Part shown: positions 17,328 to 25,845 of the stretch, piece by piece | Numbering within the stretch: the stretch's first letter is position 1 | How the letters are laid out: the number at the start of each line of letters is the position of its first letter | Assembly: GCF_017592825.1 (NCBI RefSeq) | Contig: NZ_JAGFMD010000006.1 | Coordinates: forward strand, 124,001-188,000 | Direction of reading: 5' to 3' | DNA: 64,000 nucleotides | DNA from: Roseivirga sp. E12 | Lineage (GTDB): Bacteria > Bacteroidota > Bacteroidia > Cytophagales > Cyclobacteriaceae | Made by a program: the position numbers and the translations under genes | Notes under the pieces: model-generated | Databases searched by the model: none | Told to the model about the DNA's origin: nothing | What the model saw: only the letters and a program-made list of their open reading frames with translations

Positions 17328-19166
17328 CTAATTAAAAAACTGGGCTATCTTTTCCAATTCTAGAATAAAGGTGGTCTTAATGCCACTTGGCGAATAATTT
17401 GGTGTTTTACACGCGAAGAGCTGATCAATTAACGATGACATCTCTGCTTGGGTTAACTCATTCCCCCTTTTTATTGAAGATCTTTTGGCAATGGCCCTCG
17501 CAACATTCTCGTCATTTGAAATACTCAATTCAGACTTATTCTGCTTGAACTGCTCGATAAAACCCTCAAAAAGCACTTTTTCGTTTCCTGTTTTCAGATC
17601 TGCCGGCACCCCATTGATCACAATTGCGTGATTACCAAAATCGGAAAACTCAAAGCCTATGGCATTGAGTTCGTCCTTTATATCATTGACCAACGAAAAA
17701 TCTGCTGGGTTCAACTCCAACGTCTGAGGAAACAATGACTGTTGTGAAGCACCAGACCGTTGTTGCAGCTGTAGCAAGAACTTCTCATAAAGTATTCTTT
17801 CATGTGCTTCTTGCTGCGCAATTATCATCAAGCCGGATTTCACATGAGTTGCTATATATTGCTGATGGATCTGAAAATAGGCTTTGTGTTCGCGAGAAGC
17901 ATGAGATACAGCTTCAGGAGAATTTGCCGCACTGCCTAGAGTAATCGTACTCTGAGCTTCAGGATGAATCTCCATTTGGGCATTCTGCTCCTCCTCCTTA
18001 GAAATATCTTGTTTTAAACCTTCATAGAGCTTCTCCCACTGACCTACATCTTGCTTCTTGTCGAAAGTTTTGAACTGTGAGTAGTCGCGATCCGCAGTTG
18101 AAGTTCTTTCTTTTGGTGGGACAGATTGAAAAGAAGCAAAGTTCACGTCCTGATTGAAATCCAAGGCAGGAACAATATTGTGTGTTCCTAAGGCTTGTCG
18201 CACTGCCGCCTTTACAATAGCATATACAGTACGCTCATCATCAAACTTAATTTCGGTCTTTGTTGGGTGAACATTAATATCGATATGCTTTGGATCGATT
18301 TCTATAAACAGTGTATAAAATGGATAAGTCGAATCCGGTAAGAGACTTTCGAAAGCCGTCATCACCGCATGATTCAGATAGTTACTCTTGATAAATCGGT
18401 TATTGACAAAAAAGAATTGCTCACCTCGTGTTTTCTTGGCAAACTCTGGTTTTCCTACATAACCGTAAACGCGAAGTAAATCTGTCTCCTCCTCGCAAGA
18501 GGCCATCTGGTCTTGGTACTTCTTTCCGAAAATGCCAACCACACGCTTGCTTAGTTTACCTCCGCTCAGCTTATACACCTCCATGTCATTTTGATACAAT
18601 GACATGCCAATCTCCGAATTGGCCAAAGCCACGCGTTGAAACTCATCTACAATGTGACGCATTTCCACCGCATTCGACTTGAGAAAATTTCTACGGGCCG
18701 GAACATTAAAAAACAGGTTCTTCACGCAGGTTGAAGTTCCTTTTGGCATGGCAATCGGCCCCTGATTCTTGACTTCGGAAGCTTCTATTTGAATCATCAC
18801 TCCCAATTCATCCTCCTCCCTTCGCGACTTCAGCTCCACCTGGCCAACAGCTGCAATAGAAGCCATTGCTTCACCCCGAAAACCCATGGTCTTAATGGCA
18901 AAAAGGTCATCTGCAGTCCTAATCTTTGAAGTAGCATGGCGTTCGAAGCTCATGCGAGCGTCTATATCAGACATACCAATACCATCATCCACTACTTGGA
19001 TAAGGGATTTTCCAGAATCTTTCACGATTAACTTGATATCAGATGCCCCCGCATCAATTGCATTTTCTAATAGCTCCTTGACCACAGAGGCAGGACGCTG
19101 GACAACTTCACCAGCGGCTATCTGATTAGCAATGTTATCAGGTAATAACTTTATGATATCGGGCAT
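17328..19166 (-). CDS. mutL: MutL DNA mismatch-repair ATPase lacking the nuclease motif
   Basis: 612 residues. The GHKL ATPase domain is intact: ELLENAIDAGAS (Asn35 binds Mg-ATP), DDGIGM (61-65), TMGFRGEAMASIAAV (93-107). The C-terminal dimerisation domain starts near 425. Where endonuclease-type MutL has DQHA(X)2E(X)4E, this protein reads AQQEAHERILYE (450-461): the Asp and His metal ligands are Ala and Gln. The late zinc motif (normally CPHGRP) reads SPSGIK. It is therefore probably a nuclease-free MutL like that of gamma-proteobacteria, acting as matchmaker between MutS and downstream factors. It is the second gene of an operon with two rhomboids downstream. Confidence 0.95.
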   Translation of the reverse strand: MPDIIKLLPDNIANQIAAGEVVQRPASVVKELLENAIDAGASDIKLIVKDSGKSLIQVVDDGIGMSDIDARMSFERHATSKIRTADDLFAIKTMGFRGEAMASIAAVGQVELKSRREEDELGVMIQIEASEVKNQGPIAMPKGTSTCVKNLFFNVPARRNFLKSNAVEMRHIVDEFQRVALANSEIGMSLYQNDMEVYKLSGGKLSKRVVGIFGKKYQDQMASCEEETDLLRVYGYVGKPEFAKKTRGEQFFFVNNRFIKSNYLNHAVMTAFESLLPDSTYPFYTLFIEIDPKHIDINVHPTKTEIKFDDERTVYAIVKAAVRQALGTHNIVPALDFNQDVNFASFQSVPPKERTSTADRDYSQFKTFDKKQDVGQWEKLYEGLKQDISKEEEQNAQMEIHPEAQSTITLGSAANSPEAVSHASREHKAYFQIHQQYIATHVKSGLMIIAQQEAHERILYEKFLLQLQQRSGASQQSLFPQTLELNPADFSLVNDIKDELNAIGFEFSDFGNHAIVINGVPADLKTGNEKVLFEGFIEQFKQNKSELSISNDENVARAIAKRSSIKRGNELTQAEMSSLIDQLFACKTPNYSPSGIKTTFILELEKIAQFFN

Positions 19167-19181
19167 TCTAAACTTCGGAAG

Positions 19182-19538
19182 TTACTTTTTAAATCGCTTC
19201 CAAAGATAGAACGGAATATAGAGTAAGGCTAAATAAAATATGTCTGATCCAACATAAACAAAACCACCGGCAAACATGACAAGCACAATCATGATGATAA
19301 GCCTGAGCATCATAGTTTGCCCGACACCATCGCCCTTAGCATGCTTCATGTTTTTTCTAAAAGAACCGGCTATTTGAGAACTGTAGCCTGGATCGATTGC
19401 ATCATCGGCAAGACCCAACTCGGCTTTAATGCGAGAGGTTCGGTTTTCAATGTCCTCTTTAATTGGGTCGTAATAACGTGGAGTAACATGAAAACGCTGG
19501 TACTTCACTTTTTTCATCAAACTCGGAAGCTTCATCAT
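19182..19538 (-). CDS. Small membrane protein of unknown function, mutL operon
   Basis: 118 residues, no recognised domain. The first 75 residues are hydrophilic and basic (VKYQRFHVTPRYYDPIKEDI), then come two hydrophobic stretches (MMLRLIIMIVLVMFAGGFVY and DIFYLALLYIPFYLWKRFKK) forming a membrane hairpin with a positively charged end. It precedes mutL by 15 bases and is the first gene of the mutL-rhomboid operon. Similar proteins are, as far as I recall, found beside mutL in other Cytophagales. No function is proposed. Confidence 0.7.
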   Translation of the reverse strand: MMKLPSLMKKVKYQRFHVTPRYYDPIKEDIENRTSRIKAELGLADDAIDPGYSSQIAGSFRKNMKHAKGDGVGQTMMLRLIIMIVLVMFAGGFVYVGSDIFYLALLYIPFYLWKRFKK

Positions 19539-19618
19539 ATCACTACTCCTTTTTTAACGTTCTTACTAATGTCCTAAAAATATAGTTTATTTACTTTTAT
19601 TAAAAGTCAAACGCCTCT

Positions 19619-22537
19619 ATGATGAAAAAAGTTATTGTGATGGTGTTGATGTTTCTGGTTAGTTGGGGTCCATTATGGGCGCAGAAAATCTACCAGAAAA
19701 TAGATACACAAGCACAAGAAGAGTGGGTGGATAGCACCTTCAATAGCTTAACTCCTGAAGAAAGAATAGGACAGCTTTTCATGGTAGCGGCATACTCTAA
19801 CCGTGACGAAAAACATTACAAAGAGATCGACAAGCTCATCACCGATTACAACATTGGCGGACTGATTTTCTTTCAAGGTGGGCCGTACCGTCAGGCCAAA
19901 CTTAACAATCGCTATCAATCAAAATCCAAGATCCCATTAGCAATCGCCATGGATGCCGAATGGGGAATTGGCATGCGCCTAGACAGCGTTCTCGATTTCC
20001 CTAGGCAAATGACTCTGGGAGCCATTCAAGACAATAAGTGGATTTATGAGATGGGCAAAGAAGTGGCCAATCAATTCCATGTGCTCAATATGCATATCAA
20101 CTTTGCTCCTGTAGTAGATGTCAATGTAAACCCAAATAACCCTGTCATCGGTTACCGATCGTTTGGTGAAAACAAATTCTCAGTGTCTGAAAAAGGAATT
20201 GCCTACATGAAGGGTATGCAAGACCATGGAGTTATGGCCAATGCCAAGCACTTTCCAGGCCATGGCGATACGGATACAGACTCTCATTATAGCTTACCCG
20301 TTATAAAACACTCTGTAGAACGCATGACGGAAACGGAGCTTTACCCATTCAAGCAACTAATGAAGGATAGCCTTATGAGCATTATGGTCGCCCACCTTCA
20401 AGTTCCTTCCTATGATGACCGTGAAAACATGCCGACCACTTTGTCTGAGAAGGTGGTCACTGATTTGCTAAAAAAGGAACTGGAATTCAGCGGACTGGTC
20501 TTTACTGATGCCATGAACATGCAGGGCGTAGCTAAGTACTATAACCCGGGAGAAGCAGATGTAAAAGCCTTACAGGCAGGTAATGACATTATCCTTTTCC
20601 CATTAGATGTACCGAAGGCGATCAAACAAGTAAAAAAGGCACTCAAGAAGGAGCGATTGGATCAGGCTTCCATAGATGAGCGTGTAAAGAAGATACTCAG
20701 GGCAAAGTATTGGTTTGGACTCAATGAATTGGAGATGATTAACACTACCAATTTGACAAAGCGAATCAATAATGACTATGCACAGTTGCTCAACAGGATA
20801 CTCTATCAAAAAGCGATCACAGTAGTCGACAACCAAGACAAACTGCTTCCAATTATAGACTTAGGAGAAGGAACTTTTACCTCCATTAGTCTTGGCGAAG
20901 GTGATCCAACTGAGTTTAGAAGGATGCTCGATAAATACGCAAAGTTCAACCATTCGACATCTGATTCTCTCGATGTCGAAGCATTCGGGCAAGACGATTT
21001 GGTGGTCATCTCCTATCATGGCATCACTAACTCTCCAAAGAACCAACATGGGGTGAACGATGATGATCTCGCTTTTATCGAGTCACTTCAGGCAAAAACC
21101 AATGTGATTGTTGTCGCGCTTGGAAACGCTTATAGCCTTCAATATTTCGAAGGCATTAAAAACATCATTTGTACTTATGAGGATAATGAGATTACTCAAA
21201 ACCTAGCTCCTCAAATCATCTTTGGAGCACTAAAAGCAGAAGGCAAGCTCCCTATTTCAGCAGGAGAGCATTTTAAAGCTGGTACTGGTATTGAAACACT
21301 TGTCACTTCCAGGTTGAGCTACGGCATGCCGGCCGAAGTAGGTATGAACATCGATTCATTGAGAAAGATTGATGCAATTATAGAAGAGGCAATCCGGGAC
21401 AAGGCAACTCCGGGAGCACAGGTTATAGTGGCCAGAAAAGGCAAAGTGGTCTACCAAAAGAACTTCGGACACCAGACCTATGCAGAAGAAAAGCCCGTTG
21501 AAGATCACACCATTTATGATGTCGCCTCCATCACCAAAGTAGCAGCCACTACTCAGGTTATCATGAAACTGTATGAGGAGAAAAGATTGGACATTAATAA
21601 AACACTGGGCTACTATTTGAAGGACTTGCGGGGCACTAACAAAGACTCATTATTAATCAGAGATGTATTGACGCATCAGGCAGGTTTAAAGCCTTACATC
21701 CCCTTCTGGGAAAAGACTGTTGACAAGGGAGAGTTGAAAGCAGAATATTTCTCCGATGCCTCGGGACCAAATCATGATTTTCGCTTCCAGGAAGACGATC
21801 TTCCTCCAGCCCTAGCCGATTCTGTCTGGCAATGGACAATTGACTCTGATCTAAGGGATTTACCAAAAAAGAAAAAGCGGTACGACTATTTATATTCCGA
21901 TCTTGGCTATACCCTGATGTACCATGTCATCTCTGAAATCATTCAAGAGCCGGTTGAGACATACATTCAAAGAGAGTTTTACGGACCTCTTGGGCTAAGC
22001 AGAACCATGTACCTGCCGTTAGAAAAGGGATATGGAAAAGATATAGCCCCTAGTGAGGTTGATGACTACTTCAGAAATACTATTGTATGCGGGAGTGTTC
22101 ATGATCAAAACGCTACGCTAATGGGTGGCATCGCTGGCCACGCTGGGCTTTTCAGCAGCGCAAATGATCTGGCTATTCTTATGCAAATGAATATGCAGAT
22201 GGGTGAGTATGCAGAAAAGAAATATTTCCAAAACTGGACCATTCCGATTTTTACAAGTGCTCAATACATGGAAAATCGTAGAGGGTTGGGCTGGGACAAA
22301 CCCATCACAGGAACTGACGAAGGCCCGACCAGCAAATATTCATCGGCAAGTACCTTTGGACATACAGGCTTTACGGGTGCCGCAGTTTGGGCAGACCCGG
22401 CCGAAGAGCTAGTTTTTGTATTCCTCTGTAACCGTACTTATCCCGAAAGTGATAACTTCAAATTGCTCGAAGATAATGTGCGAACAAGGATCCATGATTT
22501 GCTGTACGAATCAATTTTTGAACCTAAAGCCGATTAA
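19619..22537 (+). CDS. Fusion of GH3 beta-N-acetylglucosaminidase (NagZ-type) and class-C-like serine hydrolase
   Basis: 972 residues with a signal peptide (cut near WAQ). Residues about 35-370 are a GH3 NagZ domain: KHFPGHGDTDTDSH (210-223) is the NagZ loop with the catalytic Asp-His pair, and VFTDAMNMQGVAKYY carries the nucleophile Asp. Residues about 400-560 resemble the GH3 C-terminal domain. From about 575 on is a beta-lactamase-fold hydrolase with SITK (Ser637, Lys640), YSD at 759-761 in place of YxN, and a C-terminal HTGFTG element. The fusion is a known Bacteroidota architecture, presumably acting on peptidoglycan fragments (muropeptide trimming plus peptide or ester hydrolysis) in the periplasm. 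Confidence 0.92.
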   Translation: MMKKVIVMVLMFLVSWGPLWAQKIYQKIDTQAQEEWVDSTFNSLTPEERIGQLFMVAAYSNRDEKHYKEIDKLITDYNIGGLIFFQGGPYRQAKLNNRYQSKSKIPLAIAMDAEWGIGMRLDSVLDFPRQMTLGAIQDNKWIYEMGKEVANQFHVLNMHINFAPVVDVNVNPNNPVIGYRSFGENKFSVSEKGIAYMKGMQDHGVMANAKHFPGHGDTDTDSHYSLPVIKHSVERMTETELYPFKQLMKDSLMSIMVAHLQVPSYDDRENMPTTLSEKVVTDLLKKELEFSGLVFTDAMNMQGVAKYYNPGEADVKALQAGNDIILFPLDVPKAIKQVKKALKKERLDQASIDERVKKILRAKYWFGLNELEMINTTNLTKRINNDYAQLLNRILYQKAITVVDNQDKLLPIIDLGEGTFTSISLGEGDPTEFRRMLDKYAKFNHSTSDSLDVEAFGQDDLVVISYHGITNSPKNQHGVNDDDLAFIESLQAKTNVIVVALGNAYSLQYFEGIKNIICTYEDNEITQNLAPQIIFGALKAEGKLPISAGEHFKAGTGIETLVTSRLSYGMPAEVGMNIDSLRKIDAIIEEAIRDKATPGAQVIVARKGKVVYQKNFGHQTYAEEKPVEDHTIYDVASITKVAATTQVIMKLYEEKRLDINKTLGYYLKDLRGTNKDSLLIRDVLTHQAGLKPYIPFWEKTVDKGELKAEYFSDASGPNHDFRFQEDDLPPALADSVWQWTIDSDLRDLPKKKKRYDYLYSDLGYTLMYHVISEIIQEPVETYIQREFYGPLGLSRTMYLPLEKGYGKDIAPSEVDDYFRNTIVCGSVHDQNATLMGGIAGHAGLFSSANDLAILMQMNMQMGEYAEKKYFQNWTIPIFTSAQYMENRRGLGWDKPITGTDEGPTSKYSSASTFGHTGFTGAAVWADPAEELVFVFLCNRTYPESDNFKLLEDNVRTRIHDLLYESIFEPKAD

Positions 22538-22572
22538 TTCGGTTTAACATTTCGTAGCGCGACATTTTTCAA

Positions 22573-23709
22573 ATGAAGATAGGAATTGTATGTTACCCCA
22601 CATTCGGAGGAAGTGGTGTAGTAGCAACTGAATTAGGCAAAGGATTGGCCAAAAATGGTCATGAAGTGCATTTTATTACTTACTCACAGCCGACAAGGTT
22701 AGATTTTTTTAACGAAAATCTATTCTACCACGAAGTCAACATTAGGTCTTATCCCCTTTTCAAATACCCACCTTATGAACTTGCACTCGCCAGTAAAATG
22801 GTAGATGTAGCAAAATTTGAAAAACTAGATTTGCTTCATGTTCATTATGCTATTCCGCACGCATCAGCAGCGGTAATGGCAAGGCAAATTCTAAAGTCTG
22901 AAGGAATAGACATCCCGGTAGTTACCACACTTCACGGTACCGACATCACACTAGTGGGTAAAGATCCATCCTACGAACCCGTTGTCACTTTTAGTATCAA
23001 CCAATCAGATGGAGTTACTGCTGTATCTGAGGACCTGAAAAAAGACACTTATAAGCACTTTAATATCTTAAGAGAAATTGAAGTGATACCTAACTTTATC
23101 GACCTTACTAAATTCAAAAGACAGCGTAAGGACCATTTTAAAACGGCAATTTGTCCAAATGGTGAAAAACTGATCGTCCATACCTCTAACTTCAGAAAAG
23201 TAAAGAGAGTAGACGATGTAGTACGCATCTTCCATAAAATCTCAGAGACAGTACCGGCCAGGTTACTATTGGTAGGCGATGGCCCAGAAAGAGGCCATAT
23301 AGAGGCCCTTTGTAGAGAACTAGGAATCTATGACGAAGTAAGGTTCTTAGGTAAATTAGAAGCTGTAGAAGAAGTTCTTTCTGTGGCAGATTTATTCCTC
23401 ATGCCTTCTGAAAAAGAAAGTTTTGGTCTTGCCGCTCTTGAGGCAATGGCCTGCGAAGTGCCAGTAATATCGTCAAGAGCTGGGGGTATTCCTGAATTGA
23501 ATATTGATGGTGTAACTGGCTTTACATCTAAAATTGGAGATGTCGAAGAGATGACCAAAAATGCGCTACATATTCTAAGTGAGGAGCATCTCGAAACATT
23601 CAAGAAAAATGCCTTAGCTCAAGCCAAGAAGTTTGATATAGAGGTAATTCTTCCGATTTATGAAAAATTCTATGCAGATGTAGCAGCCACTATGTTGGCC
23701 ACATCGTAA
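22573..23709 (+). CDS. bshA: BshA, N-acetyl-glucosaminyl L-malate synthase (bacillithiol pathway)
   Basis: 378 residues, GT4 glycosyltransferase. MKIGIVCYPTFGGSGVVATE is the characteristic BshA start. The HGTDITLVG segment at about residues 118-126 and the nucleotide-sugar site MPSEKESFGLAALEAMACEVP with E(x)7E follow. BshA joins L-malate to UDP-GlcNAc, the first step towards bacillithiol, the low-molecular-weight thiol used by many Bacteroidota and Firmicutes. bshB and bshC are not in this window. It begins 35 bases after the NagZ fusion gene and ends 21 bases before the epimerase-like gene, so the three may be transcribed together. Confidence 0.95.
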   Translation: MKIGIVCYPTFGGSGVVATELGKGLAKNGHEVHFITYSQPTRLDFFNENLFYHEVNIRSYPLFKYPPYELALASKMVDVAKFEKLDLLHVHYAIPHASAAVMARQILKSEGIDIPVVTTLHGTDITLVGKDPSYEPVVTFSINQSDGVTAVSEDLKKDTYKHFNILREIEVIPNFIDLTKFKRQRKDHFKTAICPNGEKLIVHTSNFRKVKRVDDVVRIFHKISETVPARLLLVGDGPERGHIEALCRELGIYDEVRFLGKLEAVEEVLSVADLFLMPSEKESFGLAALEAMACEVPVISSRAGGIPELNIDGVTGFTSKIGDVEEMTKNALHILSEEHLETFKKNALAQAKKFDIEVILPIYEKFYADVAATMLATS

Positions 23710-23730
23710 AAGGCATATACTTTCGGCTTA

Positions 23731-24522
23731 ATGAAAATAGGAATTGTTGGTTGCGGATGGCTAGGATTACCTTTAGCCCAATCACTTGTTAATTCAGGTC
23801 ATAAGGTCATTGGCTCCACAACAAGCGAAGGCAAAATGGATTTGTTGTCTTCCAAAGGAATAGAGCCAGTACTCTTTAGGCTTAATCCAATGCCCGAGGG
23901 TATTGGTTTCAACCGGCTCTTTCAAGTTGACTTACTGATCATCAACATCCCTCCTGGTAGAAAGAAAAACACACCAGAGTTTTATGAAGAGCAAATCAAG
24001 TATTTGAAATACCAGCTTCAGTCCAGTACCGTTAAAGAGGTAATTTTTATTAGCTCAACCTCTTATTATCCAAATAACAATGCATCTGTAGACGTCAATA
24101 CAGCACCTAACTTTGACAAAGGATCTTCAAAGGCAGTTGTAAAAGGTGAAGGACAAATAAGTGAAATCAAACAAGCACTTACTATTCTAAGATGTGGTGG
24201 ACTCATGGGAAATGATCGAATTCCCGGAAAATGGTTTGCAGGAAAGCCTACAAAAGGTGCTGACACAAAAGTCAACTACATTCACCTAGAAGATATTATA
24301 AACACAATCGGTCAATTAATCGATGAGTCGGGTTCAGCTGATCAAAAACAAATATTCAACTTAGTTTCTGATCATCATCCAACGCGTAAAGAAGTGCATG
24401 AAAAGATGGCTGCAAAATATGGGTTTGACCTTCCGATTTGGGAAGAGCCTTCCGTCATTCCATCCAAAATAGTGGAAAGTAGTTTTAAAAACTCAAGTCT
24501 TAAATCTCCGCTTGACTATTAA
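23731..24522 (+). CDS. NAD(P)-binding epimerase-like protein (extended SDR, YeeZ-like)
   Basis: 263 residues. It has a Rossmann fold with GCGWLGLPLA (residues 7-16) as the dinucleotide loop. The remainder follows the atypical SDR/YeeZ pattern: IINIPPGRKKNTPEFY, then VIFISSTSYYPNN (the Ser-Tyr pair near the usual catalytic positions), then ILRCGGLMGNDRIPGKWFAGK and NYIHLEDIINTIGQLI. YxxxK is not evident, so catalysis is uncertain. The substrate is unknown. It lies 21 bases after bshA. Its TAA overlaps by 4 bases the stop of a small gene on the opposite strand. Confidence 0.8.
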   Translation: MKIGIVGCGWLGLPLAQSLVNSGHKVIGSTTSEGKMDLLSSKGIEPVLFRLNPMPEGIGFNRLFQVDLLIINIPPGRKKNTPEFYEEQIKYLKYQLQSSTVKEVIFISSTSYYPNNNASVDVNTAPNFDKGSSKAVVKGEGQISEIKQALTILRCGGLMGNDRIPGKWFAGKPTKGADTKVNYIHLEDIINTIGQLIDESGSADQKQIFNLVSDHHPTRKEVHEKMAAKYGFDLPIWEEPSVIPSKIVESSFKNSSLKSPLDY

Positions 24523-24695
24523 GCTTCGATGACTTCTAGAAAGAGTTCGCCTTGCTTCAGTTGTTGATATGCCTTCATCTGATTCAATCTATTCTTGATT
24601 TCAAGAAATCGATCATACTCTAGCTGAGCCATCTGAAAGCCCTTTCTGTAGGCTTTAGGTGAATTTATCACCCTTTCAATTCTTTTAAATTTCAT
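24519..24695 (-). CDS. Small conserved-looking basic protein (58 aa), function unknown
   Basis: An open frame from the ATG at 24693-24695 to the TAA at 24519-24521 encodes a hydrophilic, helix-prone 58-residue peptide: it begins MKFKRIERVINSPKAYRKGF and ends LKQGELFLEVIEA. It occupies a gap otherwise lacking a gene and ends tail-to-tail with the epimerase gene, the stops overlapping by 4 bases. The composition is that of a real protein (few Cys/Trp, regular Glu/Lys/Leu spacing) rather than a random frame. No family is recognised. It is a reasonable gene candidate, but homology would be needed to settle it. Confidence 0.45.
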   Translation of the reverse strand: MKFKRIERVINSPKAYRKGFQMAQLEYDRFLEIKNRLNQMKAYQQLKQGELFLEVIEA

Positions 24696-24825
24696 GGTGT
24701 CAGTTTAATAAACATACCACACCCATTAATTCTCCCTACCCCCCCAACACGTAATATTGTGGATAAAGTTCAAAGGTGGATTTGTATGTCCATACTATAG
24801 ACGCTTGAACGCCTAGTATACACTT

Positions 24826-24859
24826 AGACCCATTTATGTTAAAAAAAGTAAACGGGTCT
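24826..24859 (-). terminator. Hairpin upstream of the small gene, probable terminator for DUF1761 gene
   Basis: AGACCCATTTA pairs with TAAACGGGTCT (one mismatch) around a loop containing an A-run. It lies 32 bases after the DUF1761 stop. Between it and the small gene (24700-24825) only another weak inverted repeat (ATACTA/TAGTAT, 24793-24819) is visible. Confidence 0.5.
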
Positions 24860-24890
24860 TAAGTGATTAGACTCAAATTCCACCATTGTG

Positions 24891-25307
24891 TTACTGCCAG
24901 GCACCTAATATTATACCCACTATGGTATAGGCAACAATATGATAACCTGAGTCTATCAGCATAAGACCTGCCGACTTGCGGGCGAAAAGGTAATTCATGC
25001 TAATCGATGGAAAAAGAAAGAAAATACCGGTCATGAGGCCCATTGTGGCACCATAGGTAGCATTCATATCCGGGTTTTCACCGAAACCATAAAAGAAAAT
25101 GGCCATGCCTACTGAAATGATGAGTGCAAAAATAAAAGCTGATCCAAAGAGTTTGCCCATGTTGGCATTCTTCATATCGTCATCAGAAAGGCCTACCCCT
25201 TTTTGCCAAGACTTACCAAAAATAGGTCCATACCAAACAGCCCCTAGGGCAAAAAATGCGACAGCAGCTACAATTACTGCAAGCCAATTAATAGCAGAAA
25301 CATCCAT
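24891..25307 (-). CDS. DUF1761 family membrane protein
   Basis: 138 residues with four hydrophobic segments, matching the DUF1761 family: NWLAVIVAAVAFFALGAVWY, then GPIFGKSWQKGVGLSDDDMK (the conserved amphipathic loop), then ATMGLMTGIFFLFPSISMNY and HIVAYTIVGIILGAWQ. The family is widespread and its function unknown. It stands alone on the minus strand, with 40 bases to the upstream lipoprotein gene, and could share its transcript. Confidence 0.85.
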   Translation of the reverse strand: MDVSAINWLAVIVAAVAFFALGAVWYGPIFGKSWQKGVGLSDDDMKNANMGKLFGSAFIFALIISVGMAIFFYGFGENPDMNATYGATMGLMTGIFFLFPSISMNYLFARKSAGLMLIDSGYHIVAYTIVGIILGAWQ

Positions 25308-25347
25308 AATTATAAGATTTAGTTAAAGTTGAAATTCAAAAAAAATG

Positions 25348-25809
25348 CTACTTCTTAACCTGAATACCTTCATACAGATCGTCTGAATGGCCATCATTAT
25401 CCCAATCGAGATATCCAATGAAACCAGCCTTCCCTTCTCGCCAATCAAAAAAATAGGCGGTTGTTATACCATCCTCTGTTAAAAACAAACTGTCTCCTTT
25501 CAAAGCCCATTCGCCTGCTTTACTCTGAAGAATTTCTCCCGTCAAACTGATATAATCGGAGTTATATTTCCCATCTTCAGTATAAGTGGTAAGAATGGGT
25601 TTAATACCCAAAACATTTTCCCATTGTCCTTCTGGAACACTAAAAAGAGAGTCAGTGCTTCCATCAAGTGCTCCAATTTTTACCGTCATGGATTCATTAT
25701 ACCACTGACCAAGCAACTGGGTCTTTTTAGTATTTGATTGACAAGCGAAGAAGAACAAAGAGGTACAAAGCAGAAGCGCCTGAGGATATCCAAGTTTAAA
25801 AAATTGCAC
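25348..25809 (-). CDS. Small lipoprotein with lipocalin-like fold prediction
   Basis: About 153 residues from a GTG start at 25807-25809 (no ATG precedes the signal). LLLCTSLFFFACQ is a lipobox with the lipidated Cys near residue 23. LLGQWYNESMTVKIG is the G-x-W strand seen in lipocalin-like Bacteroidota lipoproteins. The later beta-rich part contains GEWALKGDSLFLTEDG, typical of those proteins. A Ca-binding-like DWDNDGHSDD occurs at about 138-147. No specific ligand is suggested. It lies 36 bases after the MerR gene, same strand. Confidence 0.7.
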   Translation of the reverse strand: MQFFKLGYPQALLLCTSLFFFACQSNTKKTQLLGQWYNESMTVKIGALDGSTDSLFSVPEGQWENVLGIKPILTTYTEDGKYNSDYISLTGEILQSKAGEWALKGDSLFLTEDGITTAYFFDWREGKAGFIGYLDWDNDGHSDDLYEGIQVKK

Positions 25810-25845
25810 GGATGAATATAATAAAAATGTAGTATATGCTGATTA

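Noticed and set aside
24700-24825. Gap holding a weak inverted repeat (ATACTA/TAGTAT)
   Set aside because: The stem is short and A/T-rich; no promoter or RNA family could be supported.
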